A DNA stretch of 61,416 nucleotides from an uncultured Bacteroidales bacterium (GTDB lineage: Bacteria > Bacteroidota > Bacteroidia > Bacteroidales > Tenuifilaceae): assembly GCA_937926785.1 (NCBI GenBank), contig CALBBQ010000034.1, positions 1 through 61,416 of the forward strand, in the 5' to 3' direction. The notes under the pieces were generated by a model that saw only the letters and a list, made by a program, of their open reading frames with translations, made no database searches and was not told where the DNA came from. Below, piece by piece: positions 1 to 9,291 of the stretch. The first letter of the stretch is position 1. The number at the start of each line of letters is the position of its first letter. The position numbers and the translations under genes are program-made.

Positions 1-63
1 TATGCCAGAAACAAGAAACAAACTGAATTACAGCCATATTTATCTTTTTTTTCAGGAGAAAGG

Positions 64-98
64 TTCAAGATTCAAAATTCAAGATTCAAAATTCAAGA
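64..98. repeat. Five tandem copies of a 7-bp unit TTCAARA
   Basis: Direct reading gives TTCAAGA, TTCAAAA, TTCAAGA, TTCAAAA, TTCAAGA with no gap. The units alternate between G and A at position 6. The block is followed at once by a small GC-rich inverted repeat (TCCGGC-TTT-GCCGGA, 103-117), then two degenerate relatives up to about 165. Confidence 0.85.
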
Positions 99-173
99 AC
101 CTGTCCGGCTTTGCCGGATTCAAGAACTTGTCCGGCGAAGACGGAACTTGCCTGGCTTTGCAGGATTAAAGTC

Positions 174-208
174 ACGAACAACGAGCAACGATCAACGAAG
201 AACGAACT
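174..208. repeat. Five tandem copies of a 7-bp unit ACGANNN
   Basis: Direct reading gives ACGAACA, ACGAGCA, ACGATCA, ACGAAGA, ACGAACT with no gap. Both the period (7 bp) and copy number (5) match the TTCAARA block 75 bp upstream although the unit sequence differs. Confidence 0.85.
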
Positions 209-482
209 TAATTTCATGCTGTATTCACGAAACCAACCAAGTTCTGCATTGGCATTTCCTTTTTTAGAAGGATAACAGAATTTACCAATCCAAATTCACT
301 AAAGAACTTCATGCGATCATTTTTCAGCGAAGAATCATTGAAAGCAGAATTCAAGTTATTTCTTCTGTTAAAACTAAGTATAACACAAAAATGAAGTTTC
401 CTTCATTCATTTTTGAAAAAATCATCTTTTAAATGGCAAACTGAAGGTGTTCCTTTGTAAATAAAATTAAAAACTGAACGAT

Positions 483-1634
483 ATGCATGGAGTAACTTTG
501 CTTTCAGTAATTCTTGCGGGCCCTGTAAGTATTACAATAATGATTGTAGTAATGCGCCTTTTGTTTAAAAATTCTCTGCTTTTTAAAATTGGCATTGCTA
601 CGGGTTTGGCTATTATTCTTATAGCTTTTCTATCAGGAGTTATTGCAAAAATTGGCCCTATACACAACCTTTGGGGATTTCCGCTTCAGGTAGTCATCGG
701 GGTTTCAGCATATGTTTATGTTAACAGGATAATAAAAAAGCCCTTGCTGAACATAGTTAGCGTATTGGATGCATTAAGTGAGGGCGATTTAACAGTAAGG
801 GTAGATAACCGACTTCTTAACCGATTAGATGAAATTGGCATTTTAGCCCAATCGACAGAGAAACTTACCGAAAAGCTCTCTGAGGTTACCATGACCATTG
901 CAACCGCAGCCAATCAACTTTCATCAGCAAGCACACAATTAACGTCCAATTCTGAACAAATTTCGGAGGGCGCTAACATGCAAGCAAGCTCAGTTGAAGA
1001 GGTATCGGCATCAATGGAGGAAATTGCTTCAAATATTGAGCAAAATGCTGAGAATTCACAACAGGCTAAAACAATTGCCAAAGAAATGCAGCTTAAAATG
1101 GGCAAAGTACATGAAGCCGCTGAAAGAACGGTAAATGCAGCCAGGCTAATTGCCGATAAAATCAGTATTATTTCCGATATAGCTTTTCAGACAAACCTTT
1201 TAGCTCTAAATGCTGCTGTTGAGGCAGCACGGGCTGGTGAACATGGGAAGGGGTTTGCTGTTGTTGCAGCTGAAGTACGCAGACTTGCTGAAAATAGTAA
1301 GAATGCAGCAAACGAAATAGTTGAGATTTCTAAAAACAGCCAAAATTCAGCAGAGGTATCTGGAACCCTTATCACTGGATTACTGCCCGAGGTGGTGCGA
1401 ACAACCCTTTTGGTTGAAGAAATTGCAGCAGCGACTCATGAGCAGCGCAACGGCATAAATCAGATTAATGCCGCCATACAGCAACTAAATAATGTTACCC
1501 AACAAAATGCATCATCGAGCGAAGAACTTGCCTCTAGCGCCGAAGAACTTAATGCACAGGCCGAACAACTTGTTGAGGCAATTAGCTACTTCCGATTAAA
1601 CTTGCCAAATAAAAAACGAAACGGGTATAGGTAG
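483..1634 (+). CDS. Methyl-accepting chemotaxis protein, short form without a periplasmic sensor domain
   Basis: 383 aa. Three hydrophobic segments near residues 4-26, 34-54 and 64-82 leave almost no extracytoplasmic loop, so no ligand-binding domain is present. A HAMP-like linker follows (about 84-136), then a long helical signalling domain. The hairpin tip is the family hallmark: residues 236-253 read [18 protein letters not shown], followed by [14 protein letters not shown]. This tip normally contacts CheA/CheW and the receptor clusters at the inner membrane. No cheA, cheW, cheR or cheB is in the window. The next gene, a stand-alone receiver, starts 19 bp downstream and is probably co-transcribed. 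The signal may be sensed in the membrane or through the HAMP; this is inference. Confidence 0.9.
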   Translation: MHGVTLLSVILAGPVSITIMIVVMRLLFKNSLLFKIGIATGLAIILIAFLSGVIAKIGPIHNLWGFPLQVVIGVSAYVYVNRIIKKPLLNIVSVLDALSEGDLTVRVDNRLLNRLDEIGILAQSTEKLTEKLSEVTMTIATAANQLSSASTQLTSNSEQISEGANMQASSVEEVSASMEEIASNIEQNAENSQQAKTIAKEMQLKMGKVHEAAERTVNAARLIADKISIISDIAFQTNLLALNAAVEAARAGEHGKGFAVVAAEVRRLAENSKNAANEIVEISKNSQNSAEVSGTLITGLLPEVVRTTLLVEEIAAATHEQRNGINQINAAIQQLNNVTQQNASSSEELASSAEELNAQAEQLVEAISYFRLNLPNKKRNGYR

Positions 1635-1653
1635 AATTTAAAATTCATCATCT

Positions 1654-2034
1654 ATGACACTATCCAGCTACAGGGTTTTGATTGTTGACGATAACCCTAC
1701 ATTTGTAAAAACATTAAGTTTGCTGGTGCGAACTGCTCTCGGCGATAAACTTAGCCTGCTCGATTCTGCATCAACTGGAGAGGAAGCCGTTGAAAAGGTG
1801 AGGAACAACTCACCCTACAATGTAATCTTTATGGATGTGAATATGCCCGGGATTGGAGGCATAGCTGCCACAAAGGAAATCAGCAAAGAGTATTATCGTG
1901 CCACCCGGTTGGTTGCAGTTTCATTTAACAAAGACCTTGAAACCATGAAAAGCATGCTTTTTTCAGGGGCAACCTACTACCTGCATAAGGATGATTTAAC
2001 CCTGGAAAAACTAATTGAGGTTTTTGATTTTTAG
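1654..2034 (+). CDS. Stand-alone response regulator receiver (CheY-like)
   Basis: 126 aa, a single receiver domain with no output domain. The acidic pair D12/D13, phospho-acceptor D61 (in FMDVNMPG), switch S90 and conserved K112 are all present, so it should accept a phosphoryl group. Its position 19 bp after the chemoreceptor suggests it carries that receptor's signal, through a histidine kinase located elsewhere. The stop codon overlaps the stop of the convergent regulator gene on the minus strand by 4 bp, leaving no room for a separate terminator. Confidence 0.85.
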   Translation: MTLSSYRVLIVDDNPTFVKTLSLLVRTALGDKLSLLDSASTGEEAVEKVRNNSPYNVIFMDVNMPGIGGIAATKEISKEYYRATRLVAVSFNKDLETMKSMLFSGATYYLHKDDLTLEKLIEVFDF

Positions 2035-2669
2035 ACTTCGCTTAGGTTGATTAGATTGTGCTTTAAAGCGTAAACTGCAAGAGCAGTAGAGTTTGGAGTT
2101 TTTGTTTTAACCAATAAGTCGGCTCTGGCCTTTTCCACTGTGCTAATGCTCCTGTTAAGCTGTCGGGCTATCTCACTGGTTGAGTATCCTTTGCAAATAA
2201 GCGTGACCAGTTCGCGTTCCCTTTCGGAAAGTGTAACGGCCGCTTCCGTTTTTTTACCTCGAAGTAATTTTAGCATCAGATCCGAAGAAAAATAGGTTCG
2301 GCCTTCAAAAACCGCCTTTATAGCTATGTTTAACTCATCATAACCGCTCTCCTTGAGCAAAAAACCGTTTACACCAATATCTAGTAATGCATCGTAATAG
2401 TCAAGGTCATCGTACATCGATAGTACTAAAATCGGCATCTGCATCCCCTTCCCTCTTATAAGTTTTGCGGCTTCAATGCCATCCATTACCGGCATTCGAA
2501 TATCCATCAAAATAAGGTCAACCGGCATCCGGTTAACCAAATCGATTAGCTCCGAGCCATTGGCAACCTCACCCACAAGATTGATATTATCCATAGTTGC
2601 AAGCAGAGCCTTAATCCCATCACGGAGTATGCGGTGATCATCGGCTATAACAATTCTCTTAGGTTCCAT
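2031..2669 (-). CDS. Response regulator, NarL/FixJ (LuxR-type HTH) family
   Basis: 212 aa from the ATG at 2669. An upstream in-frame TTG at 2678 would add three residues and overlap the kinase gene; the ATG, one base after the kinase stop, is preferred. The receiver has the acidic pair D10/D11, phospho-acceptor D56 (in LMDIRMPVMDG), switch S84 and K106. A LuxR-type helix-turn-helix follows near residues 145-202 (LSERERELVTLICKGYS, then the STVEKARADL recognition-helix region). It should bind DNA once phosphorylated by the kinase encoded immediately upstream. Targets cannot be read from the window. Confidence 0.9.
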   Translation of the reverse strand: MEPKRIVIADDHRILRDGIKALLATMDNINLVGEVANGSELIDLVNRMPVDLILMDIRMPVMDGIEAAKLIRGKGMQMPILVLSMYDDLDYYDALLDIGVNGFLLKESGYDELNIAIKAVFEGRTYFSSDLMLKLLRGKKTEAAVTLSERERELVTLICKGYSTSEIARQLNRSISTVEKARADLLVKTKTPNSTALAVYALKHNLINLSEV

Positions 2670-2670
2670 A

Positions 2671-4641
2671 CTATTCAAGAGTATTTACATTCATTTCGAA
2701 ACTAAAACCTTTAAATGGCTCACTGTAGAATTTGTATGTTGCCTTTAATGCTTTTAACCTTTCAAGAATATTAACAAGTCCTATTCCCTTCGATTCTTTC
2801 AGCTTGTTTTCAAAATCAAATCCCACTCCATCGTCTGAATACCTTAAATTCAGGTTAGTATTATCAATGAATAAAGAAATATAAATATTCTTTGCATTTG
2901 CATACTTAATGGTATTATTCAAAAGCTCTTTAACTACCCTGTAGCAGTTTACCTCAACTACGGTTGGAAGCCTGCGATTATCGAGGTTATGACTAAAGTG
3001 AATTTTAATAACATCTTGAAAACGCAGAAAATGACGTGTTAAAGCAGTAGCAAGACCTGCAAAGATAAGGTTATCGGGGCTTAGATTATATGATATCTCT
3101 CTAACACTGGAAATAGCATCGCGTAAAATATCCTGCATGTTTGCAACCAGCTCATCCTGATTACCCTTATGGTTAGCCATAAGTGAAAGATACATATTAA
3201 TACTTGCCAGTAAGGGGCCAACGTCATCGTGGAGGTTTGCCGCCAACCTCTGCCTTTCGCGTTCTTCAATTTCAGCAATTGCATTAAATTTTTCGAGTTC
3301 AAACCTTCGCTGCAGCGTTAGATCATGAATCACAACCTGATGGAAACTCTGGCCTAAATCGTTAATTGTTGCAATGCTTGCTTCAACAGGAAAGGGTACT
3401 GTTCGGTCGAGCAACATGGTCAATTCATAACGGTTTGTTGGAATTATGCCGATATCCGTCCTGAAAAGTTCAGAAAAACGAATTGAACTACTATCCGTTT
3501 TACTGCAAAGTTCAGAAATATTTAGGCCAATAATTGTATCGAAAGTGTATCCAAAAATTTTCGCCGCCTTGATGTTTGCATCTTTTATAACCCCCTTTCT
3601 CCCAACAATAAGAATTGGATCATTGGCCATAAGAAAGAGTGTTCGGTATCGATTTTCAATTTCAACCAACTCTTCGCGAAGTTTTTTAGAATGAGTTATA
3701 TTGGAGAGTGTTCCAACTACCCTTAGGGGAAAGCCATTTCCATTGCGTTCAACAATCTTTGCACGGCTAAGCAACCATTGCCATTGTCCATAACTGTCCT
3801 TAAAACGATACTCTGCCCAAATATCAGGACTTTTATTGCTAACATGGTTACGAATCTTCTCGAGTAGCATCTTGCGATCGTAAGGGTGTACCCTAACCAA
3901 CCAATCCTTTAAGGATTGAATTTTGTCCTTAGATGTGATCTTAACAACTTCTTCAAACTGATTACTGACAAAATAGTTCTGGTTAACCAAATCGAAATCC
4001 AGAACCACTTCTTCCACACTTGAAATTGCCAGGTTGAGTCGGGACTCACTTATACCAAGCCGCTGATACGCCATCTCAAAACTTCGGTTTATAAAACCCA
4101 CAATAAGAGTTACAGCTATAAGGTATGAAGCGAAGAAAATTCCACGGGTAAGCAGGTGATAACCATTATATGCTATTGAATCGAAGCTGTAATCAAAGGT
4201 AATCCAATGCATGTAAAATGCATACAGGTAAAAGGAGACCGTAACTAATGAGAAGAATAAAGCAACTAACCCATATCGAAATCCAAATAGAACTGTTAGA
4301 ATAACTGATACGGTAAATATTATCAGCATACCAAATCCTATGAGTCCGAAAGTTTGGAGGGAAAAAACACCAATCAGAAATAAGTAGGTCAACAGGAATA
4401 GCATCCTTAGACGGTAATGTATTTTCGCCCTAAAAAAATAAGTTATAGCAGCAACCAAAGCAAATAGAACATCAAGCAAAAAAAGGGGTTTAAAGCCGAT
4501 TGTAAAAAGCCGGATCCCGGAAAAAGTACATGCCGGTATGGCAACCAGCATGGTTACAAAATGTAATCTATTGGAAATGGCTTTCTGTGTTTCATTAAAA
4601 AAGTTATTTTGAGACCCTATGTTCCGTTTTTTTTTAATCAT
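2671..4641 (-). CDS. Membrane sensor histidine kinase with PAS domains (HisKA_3 type)
   Basis: 656 aa. The N-terminal third (about 27-190) holds roughly six hydrophobic segments, so the input is a multi-pass membrane module rather than a periplasmic domain. Two PAS-like regions follow (about 200-320 and 330-450; the first ends with a PAC-like stretch). The phospho-acceptor is H471 in LAANLHDDVGPLLASI, typical of HisKA_3 kinases that pair with NarL-type regulators. The ATPase part shows the N-box (ELLNNTIKYANA) and G-boxes (DDGVGFDF, KGIGLVNILERL). It is coupled to the downstream regulator (one-base gap), so the two form one two-component system. The stimulus is unknown. Confidence 0.9.
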   Translation of the reverse strand: MIKKKRNIGSQNNFFNETQKAISNRLHFVTMLVAIPACTFSGIRLFTIGFKPLFLLDVLFALVAAITYFFRAKIHYRLRMLFLLTYLFLIGVFSLQTFGLIGFGMLIIFTVSVILTVLFGFRYGLVALFFSLVTVSFYLYAFYMHWITFDYSFDSIAYNGYHLLTRGIFFASYLIAVTLIVGFINRSFEMAYQRLGISESRLNLAISSVEEVVLDFDLVNQNYFVSNQFEEVVKITSKDKIQSLKDWLVRVHPYDRKMLLEKIRNHVSNKSPDIWAEYRFKDSYGQWQWLLSRAKIVERNGNGFPLRVVGTLSNITHSKKLREELVEIENRYRTLFLMANDPILIVGRKGVIKDANIKAAKIFGYTFDTIIGLNISELCSKTDSSSIRFSELFRTDIGIIPTNRYELTMLLDRTVPFPVEASIATINDLGQSFHQVVIHDLTLQRRFELEKFNAIAEIEERERQRLAANLHDDVGPLLASINMYLSLMANHKGNQDELVANMQDILRDAISSVREISYNLSPDNLIFAGLATALTRHFLRFQDVIKIHFSHNLDNRRLPTVVEVNCYRVVKELLNNTIKYANAKNIYISLFIDNTNLNLRYSDDGVGFDFENKLKESKGIGLVNILERLKALKATYKFYSEPFKGFSFEMNVNTLE

Positions 4642-4674
4642 GTCGACTATTTTTAGGAAGTAATCAAATATAAT

Positions 4675-4703
4675 AAAAAACGGAGGGAAAACTCCCTCCG
4701 TTT
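4675..4703 (-). terminator. Intrinsic terminator after groEL
   Basis: An 11-bp perfect stem (4678-4688 with 4693-4703) encloses a 4-nt loop. Read on the minus strand it runs directly into six T (4675-4680). It lies 22 bp after the groEL stop and ends the groES-groEL transcript before the kinase gene. Confidence 0.9.
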
Positions 4704-4725
4704 CGAACTATTAAGGATGCGACTC

Positions 4726-6363
<1,638 letters not shown>

Positions 6364-6396
6364 TTATCGATTTTTTACGTTTTTACTAATTAAGAA

Positions 6397-6675
6397 TTAG
6401 ATAACAGCCAAAATGTCGGATTGTTTCATGATGAGGTAATCCTTACCGTCGATGGTTATTTCGGTACCGGCATACTTGCCATAGAGCACAACATCGCCTA
6501 CCTTTACCTCCATGGTAACATCCTTAGTTCCGGGTCCAACAGCAATTATGGTACCCTTTTGGGGTTTTTCCTTTGCGGTGTCGGGAATGTAGATTCCGCT
6601 CGAAGTCTTCTCTTCGGCCTCCATGGGCTGTACCAGCACTCTATCGGCCAGTGGTTTTACCTTAATGTCTGACAT
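6397..6675 (-). CDS. groES: Co-chaperonin GroES (Hsp10)
   Basis: 92 aa. Forms the heptameric lid of the GroEL chamber. The mobile loop that contacts GroEL is [20 protein letters not shown] (about residues 21-40), preceded by the opening [15 protein letters not shown]. It is the first gene of the groES-groEL operon. The promoter must lie in the 6676-6790 stretch; TAACTCTG read on the minus strand near 6709-6716 is one mismatch from the Bacteroidota minus-7 box but lacks a convincing minus-33 partner. Confidence 0.98.
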   Translation of the reverse strand: MSDIKVKPLADRVLVQPMEAEEKTSSGIYIPDTAKEKPQKGTIIAVGPGTKDVTMEVKVGDVVLYGKYAGTEITIDGKDYLIMKQSDILAVI

Positions 6676-6725
6676 AGCTACTTATGATTTTTAGGTTAAC
6701 AACTAGTTTTTCAGAGTTACACGAT

Positions 6726-6742
6726 AGGATTTAACATATCCT
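6726..6742. promoter_or_regulatory. Small inverted repeat upstream of groES
   Basis: AGGAT (6726-6730) and ATCCT (6738-6742) form a 5-bp inverted repeat around a 7-bp spacer, about 50 bp upstream of the groES start. Its position is compatible with an operator or part of the groESL promoter. The arms are short, so chance is a real possibility. Confidence 0.25.
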
Positions 6743-6881
6743 GTGCCAAACCCAAAAACTGACTTTTTTGCAGAAAGAAACTGACAGGGAACTGACAGAA
6801 GTAAATAAGTCTTGGTAACGATGACAAGTAGATTAATCTTTAGCAATCATTGGTATTACCGTGATATTCGATAAGGATTAA

Positions 6882-7019
6882 AGATTCTTCACTATCGCTC
6901 AGAATGACCTCTGCTCATTTTTCTTAATAGAAGGGTTGTTGCCGAACTGCAACTGACCATTCCTTACACCTATAAGATAATTCGATGTCATTCTGATCGT
7001 CGAAGTGGAGTGAAGGTCT
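6882..7019. repeat. Inverted pair of a dispersed-type repeat
   Basis: The segment 6882-6908 (AGATTCTTCACTATCGCTCA, then GAATGAC) reappears in inverted, diverged form at 6987-7019 (GTCATTCTGATCGTCGAAGT, ending in GAAGGTCT). Both carry the CATTCTGA...CGAAG...GAAGRTCT pattern known as a dispersed intergenic repeat in many Bacteroidota. The two copies are about 80 bp apart and could pair into a long imperfect hairpin. No transposase is nearby. Confidence 0.6.
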
Positions 7020-7268
7020 AAATTTAATTGCATTTTCCATGGAATTTAGTGACTGGTTTTGCTTTTTACAGAAAGATTTCCCTTGGTCAGTCTGCATCAT
7101 TCACAAATCAAATCTAGATATTTTCTTACATGTTTTAAAATATGAACATTTTCTTGCGTTTTTTTAGGGGTGGTAGATTTGCTTTAAAAAAGTCCAGCCT
7201 TAAATGAAATGCATTGTGAAAAAGATAAAAATAGGAAACCATGAACAATCGAAGTAATTCTGAATTTT

Positions 7269-7454
7269 TTGCTAGTGGTGTTAAGCATTTTTGCTGCTTT
7301 AACATCAATCATTTTTTTCACACTATCCCTAATCACAAGTGCAATACTGCTATCCTTTTACTACGTTTTGTGGTATGGTAAAAATATTACTGGGCCAAAT
7401 GCATTAGTAAACATAGTAATCCGAAATACACCTTCTATTTACCCTATTGCCTAA
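7269..7454 (+). CDS. Possible small hydrophobic protein, weakly supported
   Basis: 61 codons opening with TTG. The product would be very hydrophobic from residue 1 to about 36 (a run of Leu, Ile, Phe, Val ending YYVLWYG), then a short polar tail; one long or two short membrane spans are possible. There is no family match I recognise. An ATG at 7241 with an A/G-rich leader starts a different frame (46 codons, to 7381); a one-base shift in the T6 run at 7265-7270 would join that start to the hydrophobic frame. This could be a frameshifted small gene, a programmed shift, a sequencing error or chance. A strong terminator 180 bp downstream shows that this strand is probably transcribed. Confidence 0.25.
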   Translation: MLVVLSIFAALTSIIFFTLSLITSAILLSFYYVLWYGKNITGPNALVNIVIRNTPSIYPIA

Positions 7455-7456
7455 GT

Positions 7457-7525
7457 AATAACCTACTTTAACCCCGATAATAGCTTGATTGTGGGGTTTG
7501 CTTTCTTACTTTATTATCGGTTATT
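7457..7525 (+). other. Two mutually exclusive inverted repeats
   Basis: CCGATAATA (7474-7482) pairs perfectly with TATTATCGG (7512-7520); AATAACC and GGTTATT flank it (7457-7463 and 7519-7525). The same left arm also takes part in AACCCC (7470-7475) with GGGGTT (7493-7498). Only one of the two can form at once, a layout seen in attenuators, but there is no downstream gene on this strand to control. Confidence 0.4.
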
Positions 7526-7636
7526 AAAAGGGATTTCCGTTAAATATGAACTTATTAGGTTGTATGTTTTATTCGGGCTATTAACCTTTGCCTAAGTTCC
7601 TTTCAGATAAAACAAAAATTAATTTAATCCGGATAT

Positions 7637-7669
7637 CTGCCATGAGTTAAACTTATGGCAGTTTTTTTT
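7637..7669 (+). terminator. Strong orphan intrinsic terminator
   Basis: CTGCCATGAG (7637-7646) pairs with CTTATGGCAG (7652-7661) around a 5-nt loop, 10 bp with one G-T wobble, followed at once by eight T. This is a textbook rho-independent terminator on the plus strand, yet no established plus-strand gene precedes it within 5 kb, implying a short transcript from about 7.2-7.6 kb. Confidence 0.85.
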
Positions 7670-7911
7670 ATTTAAGAAGAAAGTCGCTTCATAGTACTGC
7701 TTTAATCTTTTTTTAAATATTATTGTATTGTTTTAAACAATACTGGTTAGTCAGAATTCTTTTAACCAGCACTCTAGAAAAATCAAAACAATTCTATGCA
7801 AAACAAAGAACTTGCTCGCAACACGATAATAATCTTGTCGCATAGCATATTATTTTCCGAAACAGCAATTCGTTGAAATACCGTGAGCCATCTCTTTTGT
7901 TGTCCCCAAAA

Positions 7912-9285
7912 TCAGTAAGGCCTATCACCCTTAACAATTCGGTCAATCAGTTCATCGGCAATAGCCGATTCAATTCGCTTTGCAGCGCTTGTGTAGGCGT
8001 TTAGTCCTGCCGTTTGTGCCTCAAAGTGCGAGGCGTTGATACGGTCGGCGGTGAATGTGTAAACCGTGTTTCCGGCAGGGTTGGTAACGTTAAGCTTCAG
8101 GTTCAGGTTCACCTGAACGTACTGTGGGGCCTGACCAGTCTGCTGTGTTGCGGCGGTTAGGCTGACAATATAGTCGGCTTCGGAGCGGTTATCGGTAACC
8201 GGAAATCCTGCTTCCAGCATTTTCCGTTTCAGGGCATCGGCCAGGGGCTTGCGCTCAACGGGGCTGCCCAGGTTGGTTTCATCAGAGGTTATAAAGAACT
8301 TGGGACGTACAACGTTAATGCGTGTTTCGGTCGCCGGGGTTTTTAATCGGGAAAGCATCTTGCCAATGGCAAAATCGCGGGTGCCCTCCTTTACAATGGC
8401 CTCAAAGTCAACCTCCACCGTAATGGTTTCGCTAACCTTTTTAGAGCGTACGGCATCGATGCTGAACGATGCTTGGCCCTGCTGATTGGTTGTGGTCCTA
8501 TTGTTAACAAGGGGGCGTTCGGTGTAGGCAACCTTCAGTGGTATGGATTTTTGCGGAATGCCATTGCCATTGGCTACAAGGTATGTGAGCTGAGGGCTTT
8601 CAACCGGAGTTCCCAGCTTAACATCTACTGCTTTGGGGCCTGTAATGGAAAGAGAATGGAGCGTGTTTGTGAGGGATGTGATTATTTCGTTCCCCAAATA
8701 AATCTGCCTGTCGCGGTAAGTTGCGGTTATGGTCTCGGCAAAGTAAGGTTTAATGGGCTCCAGCGCCTTTACAAGCATGAGCATGGCAGTTTTGGCATCG
8801 TTAGCCTCCATGGCGTTGACCGCTTTATCGTAAAAATCGAGCGATTTGGCTGTGGCCGAGGCCTTTTTCTCCTCAACCATTCGCCTATAGGTGTCCCTGG
8901 ATAAGCGGTAGTAAACCCAGTAGGTGCTCTGATCCTCCCAGCTATCGACCACCTCGTAGCCCTCGAGCTCCTTTTGGGCCTCGGCCCGAATGGATGAGCG
9001 GAAATCTTCGGAAAAGAAGTTCTGGCTTTCAAAGGCGTTCAGAACCGATTGGGCTGAGATAGAAACTGAAATGTCACTGGCCAGATCGGCCAGGGCGCTC
9101 TGCTTGGCAGCCTGCTGATAATCGGGAGTGGTTTTCCGTGCCGAACCAATACCAATGTAGTAGCCGGCCACGGTGGGCCTGCCCTGTACCCAAGCCGGGG
9201 CGGTTGGCGCGTTGGAAACCTTTGAGCTGCTGGCACAACCCAATAGAATTGCGGTAATCACCGGTAAAAGTGAAGCCCTTTTCAT
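7912..9285 (-). CDS. LPP20-like envelope lipoprotein
   Basis: 457 aa. It starts with a lipoprotein signal peptide (MKRASLLPVITAILLGC), lipobox LLGC with lipidation at C17. Residues about 28-150 match the LPP20 family pattern: PAWVQGRP...YYIGIGSA, then a helix rich in Ala (YQQAAKQSALADLASDISV) and a YWVYYRLS strand. The remainder is probably a beta-rich domain; I recognise no further family. The start is 6 bp after the stop of the preceding lipoprotein gene, so the two are co-transcribed. LPP20 proteins often sit beside CsgG/FlgT-like lipoproteins, which fits this neighbour. The exact role is unknown; both probably reach the outer membrane. Confidence 0.8.
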   Translation of the reverse strand: MKRASLLPVITAILLGCASSSKVSNAPTAPAWVQGRPTVAGYYIGIGSARKTTPDYQQAAKQSALADLASDISVSISAQSVLNAFESQNFFSEDFRSSIRAEAQKELEGYEVVDSWEDQSTYWVYYRLSRDTYRRMVEEKKASATAKSLDFYDKAVNAMEANDAKTAMLMLVKALEPIKPYFAETITATYRDRQIYLGNEIITSLTNTLHSLSITGPKAVDVKLGTPVESPQLTYLVANGNGIPQKSIPLKVAYTERPLVNNRTTTNQQGQASFSIDAVRSKKVSETITVEVDFEAIVKEGTRDFAIGKMLSRLKTPATETRINVVRPKFFITSDETNLGSPVERKPLADALKRKMLEAGFPVTDNRSEADYIVSLTAATQQTGQAPQYVQVNLNLKLNVTNPAGNTVYTFTADRINASHFEAQTAGLNAYTSAAKRIESAIADELIDRIVKGDRPY

Positions 9286-9291
9286 ACCTGT

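Larger units (their letters stand above)
1..482. other. Repeat-rich intergenic region at the left edge
   Basis: No convincing complete gene lies here. The stretch from 64 to 208 holds two blocks of 7-bp tandem units separated by three short GC-rich hairpin-like segments; the rest is AT-rich. A minus-strand ATG at 35-37 opens a frame that stays open to the window edge (12 codons) and is preceded by an A-rich stretch, so a leftward gene might begin here, but this is too short to support. A TTCCTTTG sequence at about 449-456 is one mismatch from the Bacteroidota minus-7 box and may serve the downstream chemoreceptor. Confidence 0.5.
6676..7911. other. 1.2-kb intergenic region between groES and the LPP20-like gene
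   Basis: This gap holds the groES upstream region, an inverted pair of dispersed repeats, a possible small membrane ORF (7269-7454), competing inverted repeats (7457-7525) and a strong plus-strand terminator (7637-7669). From 7670 to 7911 I see only AT-rich sequence with no gene or clear signal. Confidence 0.6.

Noticed and set aside
64..208. CRISPR array
   Set aside because: The units are 7-bp direct tandems with no spacers, and no cas genes are present.
6738..6760. Sigma-54-like TTGGCAC sequence upstream of groES
   Set aside because: The minus-12 half is not GC as required (GG-N10-GT), and no sigma-54 activator site or gene is present.
8473..8904. 143-codon plus-strand frame inside the LPP20-like gene
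   Set aside because: Antisense to a coherent lipoprotein gene in an operon, with no domain or promoter of its own.
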